From positions 1 to 13,892 of the forward strand of contig LVLI01000441.1 of NCBI GenBank assembly GCA_001687465.1: a stretch of 13,892 bases of DNA. The letters run 5' to 3'. The position numbers and the translations under genes were made by a program. This stretch comes from Halocafeteria seosinensis. Taxonomy: Eukaryota > Sar > Bigyra > Bicosoecida. Each line of letters starts with the position of its first letter. Position 1 is the stretch's first letter. Shown piece by piece: positions 6,874-13,066 of the stretch. The notes beneath the pieces were generated by a model. It was not told the origin of the DNA. It did no database searches and was given only the letters and a program-made list of their open reading frames with translations.

Positions 6874-6904
6874 TTTATTCTTTTATGTATAACAAAAGAG
6901 TAAA
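6874..6904. terminator. Hairpin between convergent genes
   Basis: TTTATTCTTTT (6874-6884) and AAAAGAGTAAA (6894-6904) pair with one mismatch or wobble around a nine-base loop. The hairpin occupies nearly all of the 35-bp gap between the protease stop and the stop of the minus-strand gene, mirroring the hairpin at 1743-1772 between the other convergent pair. Confidence 0.4.
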
Positions 6905-6908
6905 TTGA

Positions 6909-7283
6909 TTAAATTATCCCTTCTAAACTTTTTCCGGTTATGGGGTTATGAGTTCTGCTTTCTATATACTGGATATGCTCTACAAATTCAGTTGTTTCTT
7001 TCCATCCTTTTCTCTTCTCGTAATTATTAATTAATTCTTTAAATTTATCATCCCTTTCCTCGATAACCTCTTTCACTTTACTGTATCTTTCCTCCATTGT
7101 TTGTTTTACTGGTTCTTTTGGTTTAGCTCCTGCTCTTCTCCTTAGCTTTTGGTTGTCTTTACGTTCTCTTAAAATCCTTTCTCTATTCCGGTGATAATAG
7201 TCTTTAGAATATTGGTTAATCTTCTCCCTGTTGTTGATGTAATACTTTTTCATTGCTTTCTTCTGGGCTGCTGAAGTTTCCAT
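6909..7283 (-). CDS. Small basic, coiled-coil-like protein of unknown function
   Basis: A 124-residue, very charged protein. The N-terminal half repeats a motif of the form K-Y-Y-x-N-N-R-E-K-I-N then Y-Y-H-R-N-R-E-R-I-L, followed by a basic stretch KLRRRAGAKPKEP. The middle part (MEERYSKVKEVIEERDDKFKEL) is strongly predicted by eye to be helical or coiled coil. The repeated N-R-E-K-I motif is frequent in small proteins of large DNA viruses and phages, where it may bind nucleic acid; that is a recollection. There is no catalytic motif. A TATATAG motif (seen as CTATATA at 7295-7301 on the plus strand) precedes the start. It may be a DNA-binding or regulatory protein, but I do not recognise the family. 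Confidence 0.55.
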   Translation of the reverse strand: METSAAQKKAMKKYYINNREKINQYSKDYYHRNRERILRERKDNQKLRRRAGAKPKEPVKQTMEERYSKVKEVIEERDDKFKELINNYEKRKGWKETTEFVEHIQYIESRTHNPITGKSLEGII

Positions 7284-7294
7284 TATTTAATAAT

Positions 7295-7301
7295 CTATAT
7301 A
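7295..7301 (-). promoter_or_regulatory. TATATAG promoter-like motif upstream of basic protein gene
   Basis: CTATATA on the plus strand reads TATATAG towards the gene. It ends 12 bases before the start codon and is followed by ATT, as at 4037 and 7573. Confidence 0.4.
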
Positions 7302-7344
7302 TTAAACCTATATAAAATTTTATTTACAAAAAACGCGTTTCTAT

Positions 7345-7563
7345 TTATTTCAAACAAAAGAAGAATTTGTAATTGAAAAGGGTTAATGGTGGGTCTTGCT
7401 CCTCATTTTCATAGGCTTTCCTCTTCTTACAGATTTTCATATGATATAAATAACTGGTTGCTCTCATTTGTTTATTACAAAAGTGGCACTTAACCGGTTT
7501 AAAGTAGTGTTTTATTGGTAGCCTTTCATTAATTGGCTCATTATTTAGTTCTACGAAGTCCAT
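7345..7563 (-). CDS. Small single zinc-finger protein
   Basis: A 72-residue protein with one C2HC-type zinc finger: Cys26-x2-Cys29, then His41-x3-Cys45, with 11 residues between the pairs (CHFCNK ... YHMKICKK). The rest is polar, with a hydrophobic end (FNYKFFFCLK). Single-finger proteins of this size in DNA viruses are often regulatory or nucleic-acid-binding, but no specific role can be read here. It is the first gene on the minus strand next to the large repeat-rich spacer, and has a strong TATATAG motif nine bases upstream. A sixty-base gap separates it from the basic protein gene downstream. Confidence 0.55.
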   Translation of the reverse strand: MDFVELNNEPINERLPIKHYFKPVKCHFCNKQMRATSYLYHMKICKKRKAYENEEQDPPLTLFNYKFFFCLK

Positions 7564-7572
7564 ATATAAAAT

Positions 7573-7579
7573 CTATATA
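7573..7579 (-). promoter_or_regulatory. TATATAG promoter-like motif upstream of zinc-finger gene
   Basis: CTATATA on the plus strand reads TATATAG then ATTTT towards the gene, ending nine bases before the ATG. This is part of the series of matching motifs in front of viral genes. Confidence 0.45.
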
Positions 7580-7654
7580 TAAAATATTCTTTAGGTTCAA
7601 ACAGTGCGTTTAGAATAGAGTTTTCATCATTTTCAAGCCTAAAACAGTAATTAA

Positions 7655-7688
7655 TTAGGTAGCTGTATTACTTTTATTAAATTTATAG
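7655..7688. repeat. 34-nt conserved box, copy 3
   Basis: TTAGGTAGCTGTATTACTTT continues to TTTATAG, preceded by TTAATTAA as in copy 2. It is followed by GTGTGCCCATTTTG, like the GTGGACCCATTTTG after copy 1. The complementary arm does not come within 40 bases here. AAACTTCACAAAA, complementary to 7697-7709, lies instead at 8338-8350, so the hairpin stem is opened by the iteron region. Confidence 0.7.
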
Positions 7689-7696
7689 TGTGCCCA

Positions 7697-8350
7697 TTTT
7701 GTGAAGTTTGACTGGAATATGACTGGAATGAAAAAATGACTGGAATATGACTGGAATGGGTTGAAGTTATCCCCCTTTCAGTTCTACTGGGTAAAGGGGT
7801 CTCAAAGTATACATTTTGATACATTAAAACAAATTTCAATATCACCGTTTAAATCAGCGTTTTCTGCTCTATTTGTATATCTACACAATCATTACATTCT
7901 AGAAAGTCATTTATAGAAAGCTCCAAGGCCTCCCCATTTGTTCGTAAATCTACGGTTTGATACTACTCTTTTAGATGATTTTAGTGGAAGTCTACACATT
8001 TCAATATCACCATTAGATACAGTTTGTTTTACTCTATCTACGTATGCTATTTACGATGGTAAAATCAAAAATAACATTCCTCAATACCACCTCATTCGTA
8101 TATTCCAGTCATATTCCAGTCAACCAGTAGTTCAACCATTCCAGTCATATTCCAGTCAGCATATCAACCATTCCAGTCATATTCCAGTCAACCAGTAAGT
8201 TCAATCATTCCAGTCATATTCCAGTCAACCAGTAGTTCAATCATTCCAGTCATATTCCAGTCATTCTTTTCATTCCAGTCATATTCCAGTCAAAGCTTAA
8301 CTTCAACCCATTCCAGTCATATTCCAGTCAATTTATTAAACTTCACAAAA
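7697..8350. repeat. Inverted iteron array, candidate replication origin or control region
   Basis: Nine perfect or near-perfect copies of a 21-bp element, made of two ATTCCAGTCA decamers separated by one T. Two copies at 7709-7729 and 7737-7757 point one way. Seven at 8102, 8138, 8170, 8207, 8243, 8272 and 8310 point the other way, spaced about 29-38 bp apart. The outer ends TTTTGTGAAGTTT (7697-7709) and AAACTTCACAAAA (8338-8350) are exact inverted repeats, and GGTTGAAGTT/AACTTCAACC also pairs between the sides. The region lacks convincing genes. The phased iterons suggest a dimeric DNA-binding protein, for example the helicase encoded next door; the origin role is inference. Confidence 0.75.
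7829..8038. repeat. Diverged duplicated segment, possible decayed coding remnants
   Basis: 7829-7873 and 7994-8038 are related along about 45 bases: both read ACA-TTTCAATATCACC, then a variable stretch, ending TTT-CTCTAT. In minus-strand frames both encode a short N-G-D-I-E-(M/I)-C segment within frames of 20 to 50 codons that are interrupted by stops. They look like remnants of a repeated small gene or a duplicated regulatory segment. No family is recognised. The rest of 7758-8101 shows nothing else I can name. Confidence 0.4.
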
Positions 8351-8405
8351 ACACTTCAATTTTTTTTTTTCAATTTTATTATTATTACTTTTATGGGTTT
8401 TAAGA

Positions 8406-8503
8406 AATTTAGAGACTTGAATTTCACATTATCCCTTAAATATGTTGAATTTAAGTCTCTAATTTTTAGTTATTAATTAATTGATAAATTAATTAATAAT
8501 TAA
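8406..8503. repeat. A/T-rich hairpin and TTAATTAA palindromes after a poly-T tract
   Basis: After a tract of T residues near 8358-8370, the arm AATTTAGAGACTTGAATT (near 8406-8424) pairs with AATTTAAGTCTCTAA (near 8448-8462) with one or two mismatches and a loop of about 22 bases. TTAATTAATT and AATTAATTAA follow as a palindrome near 8474-8497. This A/T-rich, easily unwound sequence borders the iteron array. It ends next to the stop codon of the minus-strand helicase gene, so it may act as a terminator, an unwinding element, or both. Confidence 0.5.
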
Positions 8504-9298
8504 CTACAATAATTCTTCTAACTGTTTTACTTCTTTACTTATTCTTTTCTGTTCTCTTTCTAATCTTTTTATGTCCAAATCATAATTAAAGAAGTTAAAA
8601 TTATTAAGCTTCTTCTTATCTAAATGTCTATAATAAGTATCCTTTTTATCTTTTCTTGTTCTTTGTTTTTTAAACGTTATTACCCCTTCAGTCCATCTAT
8701 TAATGATTTTGTTAATATCATTTTTTATCACATCAACGGTTTTGTTCTTATATTTATTAAAATCTCTTATATTAAGCTTTTCATATAAAAAGCTTATTAA
8801 AGGCATTATTTCATCCTTCTTATTTTCAATATCTTCATTAAAGATTTTCTTTTCAGTATCTACGCAGTTTTCTAAACCAAGAGTGTTTAGAAGCTTATTA
8901 AATTCCTTATAATACTTTGATTTACTAATTTTTCCAATATCATTCACTTGATTAAACAATTCCTTTCTATTCTTGAAATCCAATAAGTTATTCACGTCAT
9001 CATAAATAAATTCTAAAGCTCTTTTCTTGTATCCTCCCCAATCATTCATAAACACTTCCTTTAAAACTTCATTACTATTACCAGACTTAAATTTTTGTAG
9101 AAAATAATATTTTTGTAATTTTATTTTTTCATATGGAGTTGTTTTATGTTTTTGTAGTATTTCATCAATATCATTTAATTCTATTTCATCAAACTCATAA
9201 GGACACGTTATTTTTTCATCACTTATTAATTCTTCATCTAGTTTTTCATTATCAATTTTCAATTTGTAATTTAAAAGCTCTAAATACTTCCTAAACAT
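8504..9298 (-). CDS. SF2 origin-binding-type helicase, C-terminal segment (frame-broken)
   Basis: A 264-residue reading frame, Lys/Asp/Glu/Asn-rich, ending in a helical basic tail (KRLEREQKRISKEVKQLEE). It has no motif of its own. The same frame is open upstream of the ATG at 9298, without a stop, to about 9400. There the frame called at 9396-9752 stops in TTTTTGA beside a run of five T. I therefore read both pieces as one helicase gene with a frame break at about 9398-9405. ATG 9298 is then an internal Met, not a real start. The domain is the C-terminal extension that follows the helicase core and is not conserved enough to name. An alternative is an independent small gene, but no TATATAG motif precedes 9298. 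Confidence 0.5.
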   Translation of the reverse strand: MFRKYLELLNYKLKIDNEKLDEELISDEKITCPYEFDEIELNDIDEILQKHKTTPYEKIKLQKYYFLQKFKSGNSNEVLKEVFMNDWGGYKKRALEFIYDDVNNLLDFKNRKELFNQVNDIGKISKSKYYKEFNKLLNTLGLENCVDTEKKIFNEDIENKKDEIMPLISFLYEKLNIRDFNKYKNKTVDVIKNDINKIINRWTEGVITFKKQRTRKDKKDTYYRHLDKKKLNNFNFFNYDLDIKRLEREQKRISKEVKQLEELL

Positions 9299-9395
9299 AA
9301 AAGAATAACAAGAATTATTCCTCGTATTCTCTATATCATTATGTATTTCTAATCGGGCAAGCCAATCATTATTATTAGATTTTATATGTTTACGG

Positions 9396-9752
9396 TCAAA
9401 AATATAATTCCTTTAACTTTCTATTTTCATTTATTCTTCTAGTTAATACTTCATTATATTTATATTTTGTAGTTTCATAAAATGCTTTTACGTTTTTAGT
9501 ATCATTCATTATACAAGCGTATAACTCATTTGTTATTGTTTCTCTTACTCTTTCTAAGGCCTGCATACTATCTCTAACAAGGCAGCTATTAGGCACTCCA
9601 AAAAAGTATTTCCTGTAAAAATGATTAGGGTCTTTAAAGTCTATTCCTATTGTAATTGATGGAGTGTATAAAATACATTGTCTTTCCTTCCAGCTTTTAT
9701 TTATATCTTGAAAAATTTTCTGAAATGTTGATCCGCGAAACCAGAATTCCAT
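9396..9752 (-). CDS. SF2 helicase fragment with motifs V and VI (origin-binding type)
   Basis: About 110 viral codons of a superfamily 2 helicase. W-K-E-R-Q-C-I-L-Y-T-P-S-I-T-I-G-I-D-F (about residues 21-39) is the Y-T-x-x-I-x-x-G motif V region. DSMQALERVRE (about 61-71) matches motif VI, with the Q-A-x-x-R-x-R arrangement seen in herpesvirus UL9-like origin-binding helicases and their giant-virus relatives. The Walker A and B motifs and motif III are missing: the fragment begins abruptly at about 9720-9750, where transposon-like sequence starts, and the first residues (MEFWFRGS) are probably derived from that repeat. The replacement of the N-terminal part by integrase and transposon sequence implies a deletion or rearrangement. 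The product would normally recognise and unwind the viral origin; this copy could not. Confidence 0.6.
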   Translation of the reverse strand: MEFWFRGSTFQKIFQDINKSWKERQCILYTPSITIGIDFKDPNHFYRKYFFGVPNSCLVRDSMQALERVRETITNELYACIMNDTKNVKAFYETTKYKYNEVLTRRINENRKLKELYF

Positions 9753-9880
9753 AAATGTGGATTTGCCGTTGAAAAATTCCAGAAATAGTGATTTTCACAC
9801 GATAATCTTTTCTCTCAGAAAATAATTCCAAAAATAGTGAGCTTCAAGCGGATTTAATTCCACAAATATGGATTTTGCCC
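9748..9880. repeat. Left-end sub-terminal repeats of the Mutator-like element
   Basis: Four related segments follow one another: AATTCCATAAATGTGGATTT (9745-9764), AATTCCAGAAATAGTGATTT (9775-9794), AATTCCAAAAATAGTGAGCT (about 9825-9844) and AATTCCACAAATATGGATTT (about 9859-9878). The right end carries two reverse-complement copies, CCATATTTCTGGAATT near 12971-12986 and ATCAACATTTCTGGAAT near 13037-13052. Inverted arrays of short repeats like these are typical transposase-binding ends. The first copy lies outside the best target-site duplication, so the left edge is uncertain. Confidence 0.6.
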
Positions 9881-10022
9881 GGGTCCCAAAGGAATTTAGT
9901 ACTGCCAGGTGTGGACTTCCAGAAGCAAACTAAAAATACGGTATTCAAAGCATAAACCTTACGCACTTATTCCGACTCGATGTACATTGGAAACAGCTAT
10001 AGTAGGCCGCAGTAACTATCAC

Positions 10023-11736
10023 CTACGAGTCTGCCCGTTCTACCTCGTCAATCGCTCGGTTGACGCACCAGAATGTGTTATGTCCAGTTTCTCCGCAATT
10101 CCTGCAGGTGATTGTACCTCTCGTTTTTCTCTTTTCCCAAGGCCCAAGGTGTCTATCTCCTGCAGATGGACGCCCTCTACTGGCAGGAGCCGATACCGGC
10201 AGTCGAAGGTTGGCACAACAACCTTCGGATTCCACTCCTTCCTTGAGCAACGCTGAGCCATCATATAACTTTTTTACCTCAGCCAAACTTATTTCGTCGA
10301 GCGATTTATCCTCGGGGAACTGCGATTGCCATTTGTCAACGTGGTAGAAGTCATGGTTGAACAGCTTGTATCTGGGGATTCGTTCATGGTTAGACATCAC
10401 GAAAACATGAATGCATGGACGCGAGCGTGTTAAAGGAACTCCACAATCACATGTCATCAATTCTTTGTTCACAGTCCTCTTGGTATGCGAATCGTGGACG
10501 ATCAATGTATTCTCGTTTGGGCCCGCTTCTATATCAAATTGCCGCGTCGCTTCGTTTGCCTGTTTACTCAGATCACGGATGATTTTCCGGCCAGCCTCCG
10601 AGAGCTTGTACTCAGCCCTCTTGTGAGACGCGATCAATTTTTGCTGCTCACGGTATCTCCTCGCTTCTCCCGCTATGGCTTTCTGAAGGGCGTGATAAAA
10701 GTGTGAACCTCGGCTGGGTTTGTTGGCCCTATTCATACTCTCCACTAATTGCGAAGCAGAACGGCCAAGCAGATGCACAGGAGTATTAGTACTGGTGTGT
10801 CTAGTCACAGCAGCATACAAAAACTGCTCAGCGTATGGAACCTTCTCGAGGTATTCTTTCTGTGTGGAACTGAGTCCCTCAAGTAATGCATCCAACAAGG
10901 TTGAGTAGCTGTGAGAATTCTTCGCGAAGACCGTCGACGCCCACTTGTCCTTCTTTCTTTTCTTTAGTTTGCGCAGGATGTGCACCGCCCGATGCGAAAC
11001 ACAATTGAAAAATCCAAGATCCGTGAATCTTTCACGATGCGCTTTGCGAGCGCCCTTATCTCCATCCATGAAGACAGTGTTCTCCTTCGTGTCCATACCA
11101 GGGTGATGCTTCCGTGTAAACTCGAAAAACCTGTCCCATGTTGCTGCGCTTTCATTGTCAATCGAAAACATTAGGGCTACTAGCACCGCCTGGTCATTCG
11201 ATGAATACCCGTAACACGAAAACATCGTTCCAGGTTTCCCTGAAAATTAGCATGCCATGAAGTCGGTCATAAAGGCTGAATGAAAGCATACGAAACTCCT
11301 ACTTACCACGCGTCATATGAGCGGCGTCAGCACTATAGATCGGTAGTAGGGCCTCCACATTTGTAGTTCCCGGAGCCCACATTACGGATTCTACGAATTT
11401 GTCATCCTCTGTCATGGGAGGTATTCGGTCTAGAATCTTCTGCCGGCGCTCTTCCCATGTGTCTAAGTTTTCCTTCTCCTCTGCAGTTGCGTTTTTATTC
11501 TCCCGTTTCCACGCCGCTTTCTCGTTCTTGATAATAATGGCTTCCATTTTCGTTTTTCCACAGAACGAGATATCAGCTCCGTGTCCTATATCTTTCAGAG
11601 CTTTCACCAATGCCGGAAGCATACGTATAGTTCGCTCTTCACTTCCACAAACCATACGGAAAGCCTCCGTTCTGACGCGATTCAATTTAGAAGGGCCTAC
11701 CTTCTGACCTTTGTGGAGATAGAGAGCTACGTGCTG
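10023..11736 (-). pseudogene. MULE transposase, catalytic and C-terminal part (two exons)
   Basis: A DDE transposase in two exons. Exon A (11736-11307) ends in S-A-D-A-A-H-M, with the first catalytic Asp. An intron (11306-11240, 67 nt, GTAAGT...TTTCAG) joins in phase 1, restoring an open frame. Exon B (11239-10023) carries the second Asp in FMDGDKG (Asp54 counted from the first Met of exon B), a C-x2-H pair (Cys75, His78), and the probable catalytic Glu in V-E-S-M-N (Glu162). A SWIM zinc finger follows (Cys259-x-Cys261-x9-Cys271-x-His273), then a C-terminal CCHC knuckle (C374-x2-C377-x4-H382-x4-C387). These are the typical parts of MULE transposases. The upstream coding frame meets a stop (TAG) at 11737-11739 while the N-terminal exon is in another frame, so the gene as read has a frame break there. 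Confidence 0.75.
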
Positions 11737-12389
11737 CTAAAAGACCATTCCTTTGGTAATACCGCCGCGGGGTCAACCAGGGCGGTGCAGGCATGGGCCA
11801 ATTGCTTGTACGTGTAGTTTATGGTCTTCATTCCTTTTCTCTTTCTCGAAGCTGCTTCGGTTGTACCTTCCTCTTCTGTTGCATCGGCTGTGTCGTGAAG
11901 AAGACTCTCGTGAACCTTTACATTGCTTACACGCCATGGTCTGCTCGTTCCGTCCATCCTATACGTAGCTCCAAGAAAGAGTTTTGGATCTTCCGTATTT
12001 TCCTCGTTCTTTAACTTAATTGCGATCGCACTGGGTCCACTGTCAGTCGCCACAGTTTCTAATTGCAGAACGTGAGCGAGCTCGGTGAAGCGGAGAAGTA
12101 CATCAGCCTTTCGCTGAAAACGATCACCGCGTTTGACGATGCCGTCAGTTCCCTGGTCCATCAGCAGCTGCAGTTCGGCTAAAGTCCTCAGCCGGACCGT
12201 TGGGATATCATTGCCCTCAATTCTTTCCTGTCCCATCGCATCTCGAGCGGCGGTTCTCATCAACTCCCCTTTGGACCTCGTAGTATCTGTGGTTGTAACC
12301 TGGCCCGGGCCGTCTTCTTCACTTTCTGCGCCAGGTTCGTCGCTTTCAAAATCACTGAGACCACTTTCGGATGTGGTAGAGCGTCCCCG
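11727..12389 (-). pseudogene. MULE transposase, N-terminal part
   Basis: An open frame continuing upstream of the Leu/Met at 12261. It begins with an acidic, Ser-rich segment (SDFESDEPGAESEEDG) and continues into a mixed charged region ending PAAVLPKEWSF. After that the frame reads past the start of the catalytic part, which is one frame away, so a single-base-type break near 11738 separates it from the rest. The region corresponds to the poorly conserved N-terminal portion of MULE transposases that often carries a DNA-binding domain; I cannot identify a specific zinc motif in it. The 5' edge at 12389 is chosen because an AG at 12391-12390 makes a phase-0 acceptor and the frame is closed just upstream by that same TAG. 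Confidence 0.5.
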
Positions 12390-12558
12390 CTATCATCCGG
12401 CGAAGTACGAATTCCTCTCCCGTGCTCACATCCAATTGCAGTACCCTGTGTCTGCTCCTCTGGCGTCGTACCATCACATGCATGTGCCTGTGATGTAGAC
12501 CAGAAATGCCGCGGCTGAAACTGCCCTTTTGTGGTCACATTATGATTGTCGCACATAC

Positions 12559-12879
12559 CCTTGGCTCCTGAGGGTGCACTGTACCAGCGCGCGTAGTTGC
12601 GGGCCTACCGCGTTCCATTCTCGTCGTTGTGGTACAGCCAGATGTCATGTCCATGTGCGTACTGTCCTTGGGAGCATGGTTTGTCGTTTTGGTGTTCTCT
12701 GATGTGCGTTTTGGTGTCTTCGTCGTCTGCGAAAGCTTGGTGGTCTGTGAAAGCGCTACACGCTTGTTTCCACTGCTACAACTATGATTAGCCTTCCTTT
12801 TGTGAAAACTCGTCCGGCCATCTTGGCCAGAAAGCCTGGTACTTCTTCTCATGGTTGTCTGCACACTGAGGATATACAA
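12559..12879 (-). CDS. Possible first exon of the MULE transposase
   Basis: An open frame of 107 codons, basic and Ser/Thr/Lys-rich, including MRRSTRLSGQDGRTSFHKRK (the likelier start Met is the second one, near 12852). It ends at AGG before GTATGT (12558-12553), a plausible splice donor in phase 0. The acceptor at 12390 would then give a 169-nt intron and join in frame to the acidic segment downstream. The basic composition fits a nuclear-localised or DNA-binding N-terminus. The support is only splice-site shape and phase agreement, so the exon could instead be 5' untranslated sequence. Confidence 0.35.
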
Positions 12880-13066
12880 AACACCTTAATAAAGACAGCC
12901 TAGAGTACGACGCCTTTGGCCCCGAATTTGAATGTACTGGGTAGTAGAATAATTGTTTGTGCGATAAAATCCATATTTCTGGAATTAAACTGAGTACATT
13001 GTGAAATCACTATATGTGAACTTTATATTTCAAAAATCAACATTTCTGGAATAAAGAGTTTGCCGT

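Larger units (their letters stand above)
9770..13058 (-). mobile_element. Mutator-like (MULE) DNA transposon
   Basis: A block of much higher G+C than its flanks, with eukaryotic-type introns and a MULE transposase, inserted in A/T-rich viral DNA. Direct repeats TTTGCCGT at 9762-9769 and 13059-13066 fit an 8-bp target-site duplication. Just inside each, after exactly six bases, begins the inverted-repeat core ATTCCAGAAAT, then TGATTTT two bases on. The size (about 3.3 kb) suits an autonomous element. However, viral sequence on the right is integrase and on the left helicase, which are not contiguous parts of one gene. The element may therefore be a recombinant between two insertions, or the direct repeats may be chance. 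The left boundary could lie as far out as about 9720. Stretches outside the transposase exons (9881-10022 and 12880-12960) hold only untranslated or end sequence that I can see. Confidence 0.75.

Noticed and set aside
7651-7845. 64-codon minus-strand ORF
   Set aside because: It consists largely of translated iteron sequence and the conserved 34-nt box; no protein-like features.
7938-8198. 86-codon plus-strand ORF
   Set aside because: Its C-terminal third is translated iterons (repeated FQSYSSQ) and the rest covers the decayed duplicate; not a credible gene.
7697-8350. CRISPR array
   Set aside because: Repeats are 21 bp with short, similar spacers, in two opposing blocks, in a eukaryotic viral element; no Cas-like genes.
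11727-11740. A third intron joining the N-terminal and catalytic parts of the transposase
   Set aside because: The coding-like sequences of the two frames abut within a few bases, leaving no room for an intron; a frame break is simpler.
12133-12498. Plus-strand ORFs across the transposon (also at 9909, 10060, 11399 and others)
   Set aside because: All are antisense to the transposase exons, which have catalytic and zinc motifs; the plus-strand translations show none.
9770-13058. Retrotransposon or hAT element
   Set aside because: No reverse transcriptase or long terminal repeats. The DDE, SWIM and CCHC arrangement fits MULE transposases rather than hAT, although an 8-bp duplication would suit either.
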